The notes beneath the pieces are model-generated. The model saw nothing but the letters and a program-made list of their open reading frames with translations. It searched no databases and was not told the origin of the DNA. From the NCBI GenBank assembly GCA_021731965.1, contig JAKFWI010000068.1, positions 1 through 36,236 of the forward strand: a DNA stretch of 36,236 nucleotides, given 5' to 3'. Position numbers and translations under genes: made by a program. Below are positions 24,078-32,261 of this stretch, piece by piece; the stretch's first letter is position 1, and the number at the start of each line of letters is the position of its first letter. Origin of the DNA: Hyphomonadaceae bacterium. GTDB taxonomy: Bacteria; Pseudomonadota; Alphaproteobacteria; Caulobacterales; Aquidulcibacteraceae.

Positions 24078-25079
24078 ATGAGCGCCGTTCCCGCTTTGCT
24101 TGAGGAAGACGCGCATATGATCCCTGCACCGCTGATGCAACTGGTCGAAGTTTATGCCGCTGACGGCCGGGTCACGCCCGATGAGGTGGCCAAGTTGCGG
24201 GCAAGCCTATTTCCCGATGGCGTCGTGTCGCGGGCCGAAGCGGACGCCTTGTTTGCGCTCAGCGATCGGGTCGCTGATGACGATCAACATTGGCGCCAAG
24301 TATTCGCTGAAGCCATTGCAGATCATTTGATCGACGCCGGAGAGCCGCGCGGCCATGTTTCCGAAGAGGGCGCGGGCTGGTTGGAAAGTCGAATCGCTGC
24401 CGATGGCCAGCTCAAGCGCGGCACAGAACTCGAAGTGGTGCTAAAGGTGCTGGAGCGGGCCGAAAGCGCACCCGCGCATCTCGCGAAGCTGGCGCGCGAC
24501 TATGTCAGCCGCTCGGTGCTGACGCAGGACGACATTATAGGCGGCAACCTGAACCGCGTGCCCGGCCAGATCAAGGCTTGCGAAGTGGCCTTGATCCACC
24601 GCGTCCTGCACGCCAGCGCCGCCTGTGGCGGGGTATGGGTGACGCGCGAAGAGGCCGAGTGGCTGTTCTGCCTCGATGAAGCGACCGTCGGCTTCGACCA
24701 TGACCAGGCCTGGCAGGACGTCTTCGTCAAAGGGTTGCTAAATCACCTGTTCGCGCCAGCACCAAACGCGCTGCACGACCGCGACGCCTCACTCAAGCGC
24801 GCAGAATGGCTGAATGAGACCGCGGCGCCAAACGCGGGCCGGTCCTGGGCGCGCACGTTCGCTGGCGGTTTGAGCGGCTTTGTCAACCACGTGGTCCAGC
24901 CCAATGCGATCGACGCCATGACGGATCATTATGCGGGCCGCGTTGAAGCGGCGGTCGCGGCCGAAGCGTTCGACCTTGCGGAAGCGACGTTCGTTTCGGT
25001 CCGCGTGCGCAAAGACGGTAGCCGCAGCCCCAATGAGCAAGCACTGTTGGCGGCGATCAAGGATGCACAGGCGGCGTAA
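24078..25079 (+). CDS. Orphan 333-aa soluble protein with an internal repeat (TerB-like?)
   Basis: No signal peptide and no membrane segment. An acidic, helical protein with two related halves: VVSRAEADALFALSDRVADD then HWRQVFAEAIADHLI (~residues 53-91), and WVTREEAEWLFCLDEATVGF then AWQDVFVKGLLNHLF (~187-225). Each is preceded by a stretch of the type ADGRVTPDEV or SAACGGVW. The combination 'A.DG.V...E...L' with a downstream W..VF...L..HL recalls TerB-like helical domains, but this is a weak comparison by eye. Start ATG at 24078 with AAGG ten bases before. It sits alone among mobile-element debris, suggesting acquired DNA. Function unknown. Confidence 0.75.
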   Translation: MSAVPALLEEDAHMIPAPLMQLVEVYAADGRVTPDEVAKLRASLFPDGVVSRAEADALFALSDRVADDDQHWRQVFAEAIADHLIDAGEPRGHVSEEGAGWLESRIAADGQLKRGTELEVVLKVLERAESAPAHLAKLARDYVSRSVLTQDDIIGGNLNRVPGQIKACEVALIHRVLHASAACGGVWVTREEAEWLFCLDEATVGFDHDQAWQDVFVKGLLNHLFAPAPNALHDRDASLKRAEWLNETAAPNAGRSWARTFAGGLSGFVNHVVQPNAIDAMTDHYAGRVEAAVAAEAFDLAEATFVSVRVRKDGSRSPNEQALLAAIKDAQAA

Positions 25080-25311
25080 GTTGCAGACAAGCCAGGGTGG
25101 ACACGGTCTCGCCAGTGAAACGGGAGGAAATTACCTCAACCACGAAACTGGCGCTCTGGCCGAAACGTCGGAAAGCGGCGGACAGCGGAAATCTAACGTC
25201 TGATGACGGGCACGGGAGGGCTGAGGTCTCTTGCTGGGATGTCTCGCCGCTGAATCCGCGGGCAGGGGCGCGTTTGGTCTTCCCCGGTTTTGGTAGAGAG
25301 CCGATCCCGGG

Positions 25312-25622
25312 TTAGGCGGCACCTTTGAGAGCGTGGCTCTCGAACTGGATGGGGCTTTTGTAGCCCAGGGCGGAATGCCTTCTTTTGGGGTTATAGAAGC
25401 CGTCGATGTAACGGGCAATGGCGCCTTCGGCCTGGTCGCGGGTGCGCCAGACGGTCCGCCAAATCAGCTCCGCCTTGATGGTTTTGAACACGGCTTCGAC
25501 CATGGAATTGTCGTAGCAATTGCCTTTGCCGCTCATTGATGCGGTGAAGCCGTGGTCGTTCAAGAGCTTCAGATATGCGTCCGAACAATATTGGCTCCCG
25601 CGGTCTGAGTGATGCAGAAGAT
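25312..25622 (-). pseudogene. IS3-family transposase (OrfB) C-terminal fragment
   Basis: The minus-strand frame reads LLHHSDRGSQYCSDAYLKLL, NDHGFTASMSGKGNCYDNSM, VEAVFKTIKAELIW, then YIDGFYNPKRRHSALGYKSP and a normal end. This is the second half of an IS3-type integrase with the second Asp (HHSDRG) and the Glu (NSMVEAVF). The N-terminal half, including the first catalytic Asp, and OrfA are missing: the frame is cut at about 25622 where a different element begins in the opposite direction. Inactive remnant. Confidence 0.88.
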
Positions 25623-26299
25623 GATGCGACGGCTGGCGCCCGGCGATGTGCGCCTACCCGCGATCAGCACCGTCCATTGCGTGCTGGACCGCCATGGCCT
25701 GGTTGCGCGGATCGGTCGGCGGCGTCAACGGGCGCAGGGCACGCCGCTGTCAGGCAGCGGCCAGCCCAACGACCTCTGGTGCGCTGATTTCAAAGGCGAA
25801 TTCAAATTGGGCGATGGGCGTTATTGCTACCCGCTCACCGTCACCGACCAGGTCAGCCGCTTCATCCTCATGTGCGATGGCCAGACCTCCACCAAAGCCG
25901 TCGCCGCCTTGCCGGCCTTTGAGCGCCTGTTCAAAGAACGCGGTCTCCCAAAAGCCATCCGCTCCTTCAACCAGGAGCGGCCACACGAGGCGCTGGGGAT
26001 GAAGCGTCCCGCCGATCTCTATGCCCCCTCAAACCGGCCCTATCGCGGCCTGCCAGAGGTGGAATACCCCCTGCACGATCGCGACGCGCTGGTCATTATT
26101 TGCGGCCGCATCTGCATGCCCAGCCAAGAAAATCAACATTTCCAATTCCCTGGCGGGGCAGCGCCTTGGAATCAAGGAAGGCGACGACGCCATCTGGCTC
26201 GTTTCCTTCATGGACTACGACCTCGGCGATATCGATCTGGAGCGGACAACCTTACAACCTCTCGACAACCCGCCGCGCCCGCTTGTGTCACCCATGTGA
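25615..26299 (+). pseudogene. IS481-type transposase remnant with deletion and frameshift
   Basis: Frame one carries RLPAISTVHCVLDRHGLVAR, PNDLWCADFKGEFKLGDGRY and CYPLTVTDQVSRFILMCDGQ, typical of IS481-type DDE transposases. At ~25965 AIRS joins directly to FNQERPHEALGMKRPADLYA, so the DNG...E catalytic segment, tens of residues in intact relatives, is deleted. At ~26121-26130 the frame shifts: the rest continues as KINISNSLAGQRLGIKEGDD and ends at 26299. The N-terminal helix-turn-helix part is also missing. Inactive. Direct repeats GTCACCCATGT at 26287-26297 and 26312-26322 may mark the element's right end. Confidence 0.85.
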
Positions 26300-26346
26300 C
26301 CGGAACAATTCGTCACCCATGTCTTCGGTATGGACCCCGCTGCAAC

Positions 26347-26423
26347 TGGCGACGCCGGAGGGAGTCGAACCCCCGACCTTGTCCTTAGGACGGACCCGCT
26401 CTATCCAGCTGAGCTACGGCGCC
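26347..26423 (-). tRNA. tRNA-Arg (anticodon CCU)
   Basis: Minus-strand cloverleaf: acceptor GGCGCCG/CGGCGTC, D arm GCTCAGCTGGATAGAGC, anticodon stem GTCC/GGAC with loop GTCCTAA (anticodon CCT), T arm GGGGGTTCGACTCCC, and an encoded CCA at 26347-26349. It reads AGG codons, rare in such a GC-rich genome. Transposase remnants end within 50 bp of its 3' end, on the side where integrating elements usually insert. Confidence 0.95.
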
Positions 26424-26481
26424 GCGAAGAAGGCTGTGTACCGCAGGCGGATGCCGCTTGGCCATAGCCCGGATTTGCCGA

Positions 26482-26766
26482 TTAGGATGCCTCGGCGCGG
26501 CGGGCACCTTGCAGCGAAAAGCGGGCCATTTGGCTGGCGCGAAAGCGCACCTGCGGCGTCTGGGATTGCTCGGCCAAGCGCGGCCCGATCTCACAGCGCA
26601 GGACATCGCAGGCGTTTTCGCCGCGCGCGTGGAGATCATCGAGCGCCAGCTTGGTGGCCTCGATCTCATCATGTGCCCAAATTTCATAAGAAATACCGCG
26701 CACGGCCGATTCCGCCTCGATCGAAAGGAGGATGGACCACACGCGAAGTTCTGGAGCTGCGCTCAC
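26482..26766 (-). CDS. Small conserved-looking protein coupled to an SDR gene, GTG start
   Basis: A 94-aa soluble protein of unknown function, VWSILLSIEAESAVRGISYE, IWAHDEIEATKLALDDLHAR, then RCEIGPRLAEQSQTPQVRFR. The GTG start overlaps the upstream stop as GTGA and is preceded by GGGAGAAG, so it is translated together with the SDR gene. Codon use and the clean overlap argue that it is real. No family recognised. Confidence 0.65.
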   Translation of the reverse strand: MSAAPELRVWSILLSIEAESAVRGISYEIWAHDEIEATKLALDDLHARGENACDVLRCEIGPRLAEQSQTPQVRFRASQMARFSLQGARRAEAS

Positions 26767-27617
26767 TCTGCTTCTCCCGAATCACAACTTGCAATTGAGC
26801 GTAACCCGTCTTGGTAACCGGGGAAACTCGGTCGCCAGCCGAGTTCTGCCTTTAGGCGCGCATTGCTCACACGTTTGTTTTCGTCCCAGAATCTTCTGGC
26901 CATGGGGCTTAGCAGATCAGCATCAAAGGGGGCTTCGCGCGGGGCGGATAAACCCAGCAGCCCGGCCGCGTAGCGCAGCACGTTTTGCGGGGGGGCTGGG
27001 GCATCGTCACAGACGTTATAGATGCGACCCGGCGCGCTGGCGGGGATGGAGCGTGCGAGGGCGTCCGCGAGATCCGCCACATGAATGCGCGAGAAGACTT
27101 GCCCCGGCTTGATCCACGAGACCAGATCGGGGGCGCGCACCCGCTCCAGCGGCGAGCGGCCCGGCCCGTATATGCCCGGCAGACGGAACACGCAGGCTGG
27201 ACGCGGCAGGCCCAGCGCTTGATCCTCAGCGATGACCCGCAGCCGCGCCGCATCGCTTAGCGGGGCCAGCGGTGTGCGTTCGCTCACCCAGCCGCCGCCG
27301 CGATCCCCATAAACTCCCGTGCTGGAAAGATAGCCTACCCATCCATGGCGACGCGCGGCGAAGGCCGGCGCGAAGGCGCGCAGCGCGCTATCACCCTGCG
27401 CATCAGGCGGGATGGACAGCAAAATGGCGTCCGCTGCTTCCACGGCCTGCTGCAGAGCCGGGCTTGCCTCGCCCGTGAAAGCCAGGATATCCACGCCGGC
27501 ATGGACTTTTTGGCTGCGCCGTGTGCCAATCACGCGCCAGTGCTGGCGCATCAGCACCTCGGCAAGCGCTGCGGCACTATACCCGAAGCCAAAGCAAAGT
27601 AAGGTCTTGTCGCGCAT
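26763..27617 (-). CDS. NAD(P)-binding SDR-family protein (YeeZ-like)
   Basis: A 284-aa extended/atypical short-chain dehydrogenase-like protein. The nucleotide loop is CFGFGYSAAALAEVL in place of GxxGxxG; then AILLSIPPDAQGD, YLSSTGVYGDRGGGWVSERT (the Y/S region of the family) and FRLPGIYGPGRSPLERVRA, RIHVADLADALARSI and IYNVCDDAPAPPQNVLRYAA. This matches the YeeZ/SDR_a5 group of putative epimerases with unknown substrates. ATG at 27617 starts the nucleotide-binding strand; an upstream in-frame start adds 15 unrelated residues. It is divergent from the TPR gene with only 43 bp between starts. Confidence 0.87.
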   Translation of the reverse strand: MRDKTLLCFGFGYSAAALAEVLMRQHWRVIGTRRSQKVHAGVDILAFTGEASPALQQAVEAADAILLSIPPDAQGDSALRAFAPAFAARRHGWVGYLSSTGVYGDRGGGWVSERTPLAPLSDAARLRVIAEDQALGLPRPACVFRLPGIYGPGRSPLERVRAPDLVSWIKPGQVFSRIHVADLADALARSIPASAPGRIYNVCDDAPAPPQNVLRYAAGLLGLSAPREAPFDADLLSPMARRFWDENKRVSNARLKAELGWRPSFPGYQDGLRSIASCDSGEAE

Positions 27618-27660
27618 GGTCCGATAGATCAAAGGCGCGTTTTGAGGACGGAGCAAGCCC

Positions 27661-28353
27661 ATGTCGATCGCCGCCGCGCTGTTCCTGGCCTTTGCTCAAC
27701 TGGCATCTGCCCCTCCCGCCACCGCGCCCGCACCAGCGCCGCGGGTGGAGCAAGATCGCCCCAGCCGCGGCCAGATCGCCGATGCGGCGCGCCTGGAGGC
27801 CTGCGATGCGCTGGCGCGCACCAGCCCTGAAAAGGCATACGAAGAGGGGCGCGCCTGGACCGCCGAAAGCCCAGCCTTCGAAGCCAAATATTGTTTGGCC
27901 TCGGCTGCCTATGCGCTGAATCGACCCCTGGTGGCCGCCGAGCAGTTTGAGGCGGTGGCGCGCGGCATGGCGGGGCGCGACAAGCCCGGCCAGGCAAAGG
28001 CGCAGAGCGATTCCGGCAATGCCTGGCTGATTGCCGGTGATGGTGCCCGCGCTTTGGCCGCGTTCAACCGCGCCTTGGGTTTTGCCCCAGGCGATGGCAA
28101 TTTGCTGATCGATCGCGCCCGCGCCTTTGCCTATTTGCATGATTGGCGTCACGCCGAAGAGGATCTCAATGCGGCTTTGGCTGTTGAGGGCCAGGATCCC
28201 TTGGCGCTGCGCTTGCGCGCGGAAACGCGGTTTCAGCTGGGTGCGCGGACCTTGGCCCTCAAGGATGCCGAAGCGGCCCATGCTATCGATGCCAACGACG
28301 TGGAAACCCTGCTGGTGCTGGGCCGGATCAAGGAAGCGATCGCTGGCCGCTGA
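27661..28353 (+). CDS. Exported TPR-repeat protein
   Basis: A 230-aa protein with a short signal-like N-terminus (MSIAAALFLAFAQLASAPPA) and a Pro/Ala linker, followed by helical repeats of TPR type: SDSGNAWLIAGDGARALAAF NRALGFAPGDG region (~residues 115-145), then YLHDWRHAEEDLNAALAVEG and RAETRFQLGARTLALKDAEA. GGAG eight bases before the ATG supports the start. It probably acts as a periplasmic protein-interaction module. Partner unknown. Confidence 0.8.
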   Translation: MSIAAALFLAFAQLASAPPATAPAPAPRVEQDRPSRGQIADAARLEACDALARTSPEKAYEEGRAWTAESPAFEAKYCLASAAYALNRPLVAAEQFEAVARGMAGRDKPGQAKAQSDSGNAWLIAGDGARALAAFNRALGFAPGDGNLLIDRARAFAYLHDWRHAEEDLNAALAVEGQDPLALRLRAETRFQLGARTLALKDAEAAHAIDANDVETLLVLGRIKEAIAGR

Positions 28354-28366
28354 TCGCTGCGCGCGT

Positions 28367-28812
28367 TCAGCTTGGCGGTTGCAGATTGCGATCGCGCTGG
28401 CGGCTCGCGCCCGAAAAATAGTGGCGGCGCAAAGTGCGCATGGCAGGCTTGGGCGCTTGCGCCGCGGCCGTCATCGGGAAGGTATCGATCCCCGCGGCCA
28501 GCCCAAGCAGCAGGCGGCGCGCAGCCTCGCATTCCAGCGCGCCATTGCTGCGCCCACCTGCACTGATATTGGTGAGCACGTGCTGGATCTCGAAGCCGGC
28601 CAATACCTGAATCGCCGCCGATAGCGCTTCCTCGCCCACGATCGCGCTCAGCTCCGTCAGCTGGGCAACCGACATGACCCCGTGCAAAAGCTGATTGCGC
28701 AAATGCTGGCCCCGGTCGCGCTGGCCACCGCACCGGAAGCTGCAAAGGCAGCCGGGTTGGCGGCGATCTTGGCCAGCAGCTTCCAGGCGTCAGCGCGCGG
28801 CGCGTCGGGCAT
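28367..28812 (-). pseudogene. Possible ParA partner gene, broken by a -1 frameshift in this sequence
   Basis: An ATG at 28812, overlapping the parA stop by 23 bp, opens MPDAPRADAWKLLAKIAANP AAFAASGAVASATG in one frame. Coding then appears to move to another frame as QHLRNQLLHGVMSVAQLTEL SAIVGEEALSAAIQVLAGFE through to the stop at 28367. The switch falls at a GGGG run (28710-28713); one more G would give a single ~148-aa protein. Alternatively translation starts at the TTG at 28702, giving 111 aa. The N-terminal part is Ala-rich and helical, the tail is basic and polar. No family is recognised. Position directly after an orphan ParA suggests an adaptor role (inference). Confidence 0.55.
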
Positions 28813-29716
28813 CGGCCATCTCCTGGTGCGCGCTATCCAAGATCTGCATGATTTCTTGTGCCACGAGGCGGAAAGGGGCCGCGACGACGTCATCGCTTGG
28901 CACCGCGATTTGACCTTGCGAAACGCCGGATAAGCCCCCGCCTTCTTCGATGGCGAGGCAGCTGGGGATCTCCGCGCGCAGCATGCCAAAGCCCGCATCA
29001 GCGGCGGCGGCCTCGCTGCGCATCTCGCTGAGCATGATGGCGTGGTGGCTGGTTTCTCGCACCATGTTCGCGACCACCCAGGGCATTTTGGAGCGCGATT
29101 GATCGCGATTGTTTTTCCACACCGAGCGACAAAAGGCCTCCAGGCCCAGATTGGAAATGAAATCGGGGATGGTGGGCACCAAGATAAAATCCGACGCGCG
29201 CAGCGCCGCCTCCGTCAAGGCGGAAATGCCAGGCGCGGTATCGAACAGCACCAGATCGAAATTGTTGCGCAAGGCCTCGAGCTCGATGGCGAATCTCTCG
29301 CCCAGATCAGCTTCGATTTCACGCAGATTGCGTTTCCCCTCGGAAAGAAAATAGATCAGCTCGCGCTCCACCAGCCGCAATTCTGGGCTGGAGGGGATCA
29401 CCGATAATCTTCGCGCCCCATTGTTTTCGCTCCAGACATCGTACGCAAACTCGAGCAAAGGTCGCTTCATGCTGAATAGCAGGGAGTCTTCCAAAAACGC
29501 ATCGATGGTTTTGCCACCTTCGATCAATTCGGTGAGGGCAAGATCGCCGCACAACCAGAAGGATGCGTTCGCCTGGGCATCGAGATCAACCAACAACACA
29601 CGCAGCGGTGGCTGTCCTGGCATCGCATTGGCATAGGCCAAAGACAAGTGAACGGCCAACGTCGTCTTGCCAACGCCACCCTTCATGTTCGCGACGGAAA
29701 TGATCTTGCCGGGCAT
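28790..29716 (-). CDS. ParA-family ATPase (orphan)
   Basis: A 308-aa deviant Walker-type ATPase that may position or partition a cargo on the nucleoid. The N-terminal P loop NMKGGVGKTTLAVHLSLAYA has the signature Lys12 and the P-loop Lys17; DLDAQANAS is the Walker A' region and LVLFDTAPGISALTEAAL the Walker B. No HTH domain precedes it, so it is the short, Soj/MinD-like kind. No parB and no parS-like inverted repeats are seen nearby, so it is probably not the chromosomal ParA. ATG at 29716 with AAGAGAG upstream. It is followed by an overlapping small gene. Confidence 0.9.
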   Translation of the reverse strand: MPGKIISVANMKGGVGKTTLAVHLSLAYANAMPGQPPLRVLLVDLDAQANASFWLCGDLALTELIEGGKTIDAFLEDSLLFSMKRPLLEFAYDVWSENNGARRLSVIPSSPELRLVERELIYFLSEGKRNLREIEADLGERFAIELEALRNNFDLVLFDTAPGISALTEAALRASDFILVPTIPDFISNLGLEAFCRSVWKNNRDQSRSKMPWVVANMVRETSHHAIMLSEMRSEAAAADAGFGMLRAEIPSCLAIEEGGGLSGVSQGQIAVPSDDVVAAPFRLVAQEIMQILDSAHQEMADARRAAR

Positions 29717-30248
29717 GATGCTCTCTTTGTCTGTCTTGAAAACCAGTTAGCGTGCGTTGCCAACCCCGGGATGAAACATTAACCAGATGACGTTCAATGG
29801 CCCCGGGCCGCGCCCAAAAAGCGCAAACGCGCATAGGTTGTAGGGAAAGCTTGTTCGCCCGAGTTGAGATGATGAGAGCATAGCGCACAGATCATGGAAA
29901 GTTTTACTTGCGATGATTTCCGAAGATTTTGCTAGGTCAGAGCATTTGCTCTCGTTCGGAAGTATAAATCGCGCTGTCGCTGTAATGTTGGGCAAAGCTA
30001 TCATTTTTTGCTGAGCCGAAGAGAGCTTGTTTAGAGATTTTAACCAATTTGGCCATCATTCGCAAACGCCATTCCGTTCTACGCACAGGTTTTTGGAATT
30101 GCCTGGCGCTGTTTTCGATCAAATGGATATAGCCGGATCGTGATGAGGAAATCTGCACGGCCGGAAGAGGAGATGTGTTAATTGCCTGATTCCACGCAAT
30201 AGACTGAATTATTCAAGCAATTTCGGCGATCCTCTTAAATGATCCGGG
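29717..30248. other. AT-richer intergenic stretch without a recognised gene
   Basis: About 530 bases with lower GC than the surroundings. No frame has a good start and composition; no tRNA, terminator or origin signature is evident. A short hairpin AGAGCATTTGCTCT lies near 29939-29952. It could hold promoters for parA or a small RNA, which cannot be judged by eye. Confidence 0.5.
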
Positions 30249-30938
30249 CTAATTATCACGGGCCTCATCTTCCAGCATCAGCCTTTGCGTGACCCCGTCT
30301 CGCTGGCGCAGGATGCAATCATGCTCCGCGCCAAGCGATTGCGCCAAGGCCGCGGCGCTCTGTGCCGGCCCGCCCGCGCAAGTGCCAAGCAGGACGTCCC
30401 CGCGCTCAATATCCAGCTTGCTGACCGTCAGGTTCAGAACCTCAAAGCCGATGCGTGATGCCGCGGCACCGTCTGGGCTCGCCACATTCACAGCCCGCGC
30501 GCGTACGTGCAAAGAGCCAAGAGAGAGTTGGAGCGGGCTGGCCGTATCGGCCGCTGCAGCCGGCAGCGCAGTGTGGGGTGCCGGCACAAGCCTTTGCAAA
30601 GGGGCGCTTGGCAAAGCCAGCGGCACGGGGCTATCGACTGGCACCATGGGAGGCAAGGGCGCTATCGGCAGCCTAGCAACACGGGGCGTGGACTGAGACG
30701 CTGTCGCCGGTGGGTGTTTCCACGTCAGCGACAGCCCCCACAGACCGCCGCCCGTGATCAATGCTGAGCCAGCGCCGATCGCGAAGAGCCAAGCGGTCAC
30801 GAATTTCGGGTTGCGCTCAACAGGCGCGGGAAAGCTGGCATTGCGCGTCGCATGGTCGGGCCGAATTCTGCCGGCGCGCAAAACGCGCCGTGCGGCCCCG
30901 CGCTCCTGCGCGGTATCAAAGGAAGGGGCATTTTCCAA
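30249..30938 (-). CDS. Single-span membrane protein of unknown function, TTG start
   Basis: A 229-aa protein. An Arg-rich N-terminal ~45 residues precedes a membrane segment (VTAWLFAIGAGSALITGGGL, ~47-66), then a Pro/Ala-rich linker (~75-130) and a small globular end with LQLSLGSLHVRARAVNVASP, IGFEVLNLTVSKLDIERGDV and a late pair of cysteines. The open frame continues to 31745 but overlaps the clearly coding plus-strand gene; the TTG at 30938 is the best start in the divergent gap, giving MENAPSFDTAQERG. Start uncertain. Its divergent placement, 102 bp from the Ppx-like gene, suggests shared control. No family recognised. Confidence 0.6.
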   Translation of the reverse strand: MENAPSFDTAQERGAARRVLRAGRIRPDHATRNASFPAPVERNPKFVTAWLFAIGAGSALITGGGLWGLSLTWKHPPATASQSTPRVARLPIAPLPPMVPVDSPVPLALPSAPLQRLVPAPHTALPAAAADTASPLQLSLGSLHVRARAVNVASPDGAAASRIGFEVLNLTVSKLDIERGDVLLGTCAGGPAQSAAALAQSLGAEHDCILRQRDGVTQRLMLEDEARDN

Positions 30939-31040
30939 AGCCAGCGCCCGATAACCATCATATCGCAATCGGTAATGACCGCGACCCCAAGGCAGTCTAT
31001 CATGGGTGCGGTGTCGGGGTCCAATTCTATGGAGGGGCGC

Positions 31041-32234
31041 ATGTCCACAATACATAAGCACGTATGGGCCATGGCGAGCACGGCGCTGTTGAGCTTGCTT
31101 GGAATTGGCGCAGCCAGCGCCGCCGAGCCGCAGCGCCAATTTGGGGTGATCGAGATCGGGGGATCGGGCGTAAAGGCCACGATAGTGGAATTTGTCACCC
31201 CCGCGCGCGATAGCACTGCCTTTGGCCTTGATCTCAAAGTTGTGCGGCGCTTTCCCATCAAGAATGTGGACCCGGCCTTTGCTGAGAACGTGCCCAAGGT
31301 TGCTGCGGAAATCGACGCGCTCATTGCCGATCTCAAGGCGCGCTATGATTTGGATCCGCTGCATATCTACATCACGGCCGCTAGTGGCTTGAACATGGAC
31401 GGTAAGGGCACGGCGCTGAGGCTCGCGGTGGATGCAGCGGCAGCGGGCAGGGCCGGGGCTTTGTCTTTCGTTTCGCCCGCCGAACAAGCCCAATTTGGCT
31501 TTAACGGCGTGGTGAATTGCCAGCGTTTGGCGCATCGGCGCCAGCAGACCCTGTTCATCGACGTTGGCAGTTCGGAAATCGTGGCCGCCGCGGCAGGCCC
31601 GCGCACCGGTGCCTGCGGCAGCGAGAGCATCTCGGCGCTCACCTTCGGTTTTGGCGTCAAGACCGGCGCGCGCTTGCTCGGTCAGCAGGGTGGCGTGCCT
31701 GATGCGCCCCCGCCCGCGGACACGGTCGATGCGATGGTCAAACACGCATTAGAAGCCTCCCCGTCGCGCGCCTTGAGCCGCGGGCGCGTCTATTGGGGCG
31801 GTGGGATCGTCTGGACGGTGGCCACCATGCTGCATCCTGAGGATGGCAGCGGCTATGTGCGCTTGCAACCGGACGATTTCGCGCGGATCGGCGCGCAATT
31901 GCGGGCCGATGCCTCGTGTTTGACAGATCCAGTGATGGCCCTACGGGCCGATCCGGAATGTGGGATTGTCGACGTCAATTTTTCCACGGTGCGCGACGTT
32001 GATCAACGCGTGCGGGTGGCGGCTGATCACCGCGAGATCGTCACCAGCATTTATACGCGCGAGCAGATGAAGACCGGGATCGACATCCTGCTGGCGCTCA
32101 CCAAACAATTGGAGCTGACCAACAGCGAAGTATTTTTCGCGCGGCCATCCTTAAATGCCTGGACCATGGGCTATCTCTTGGCTCAGGAAAGCGGCCTGGA
32201 CCTCGGGCATCCCATCAGCCCGGCGCAGCCATGA
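31041..32234 (+). CDS. Exported Ppx/GppA-like (ASKHA-fold) protein
   Basis: A 397-aa protein resembling exopolyphosphatase/guanosine pentaphosphatase enzymes but with a Sec signal peptide (residues ~1-27, ending AASA before AEPQRQ). The phosphate-1 region is FGVIEIGGSGVKATIVEF (~34-51); LSFVSPAEQAQFGFNGVV aligns with the SGxEEA catalytic-Glu segment; TLFIDVGSSEIVAAAAG is the phosphate-2 region, and SALTFGFGVKTGARLL and RVYWGGGIVWTVATML follow. ATG at 31041 has GGAGG six bases before. These enzymes are normally cytoplasmic, so export is unusual. The phosphate-binding loops are divergent, so activity is uncertain. The channel gene starts 27 bp after its stop. Confidence 0.78.
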   Translation: MSTIHKHVWAMASTALLSLLGIGAASAAEPQRQFGVIEIGGSGVKATIVEFVTPARDSTAFGLDLKVVRRFPIKNVDPAFAENVPKVAAEIDALIADLKARYDLDPLHIYITAASGLNMDGKGTALRLAVDAAAAGRAGALSFVSPAEQAQFGFNGVVNCQRLAHRRQQTLFIDVGSSEIVAAAAGPRTGACGSESISALTFGFGVKTGARLLGQQGGVPDAPPPADTVDAMVKHALEASPSRALSRGRVYWGGGIVWTVATMLHPEDGSGYVRLQPDDFARIGAQLRADASCLTDPVMALRADPECGIVDVNFSTVRDVDQRVRVAADHREIVTSIYTREQMKTGIDILLALTKQLELTNSEVFFARPSLNAWTMGYLLAQESGLDLGHPISPAQP

Positions 32235-32261
32235 TCGGATCGGGCGCAGAGAGGGAGATGC

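Noticed and set aside
29717-30248. Replication or plasmid origin next to parA
   Set aside because: No DnaA-box cluster, iterons, parS-type repeats or replication gene is visible.
30939-31745. N-terminal extension of the 30249-30938 gene
   Set aside because: It is antisense to the signal peptide and core motifs of the Ppx-like gene, and has atypical composition.
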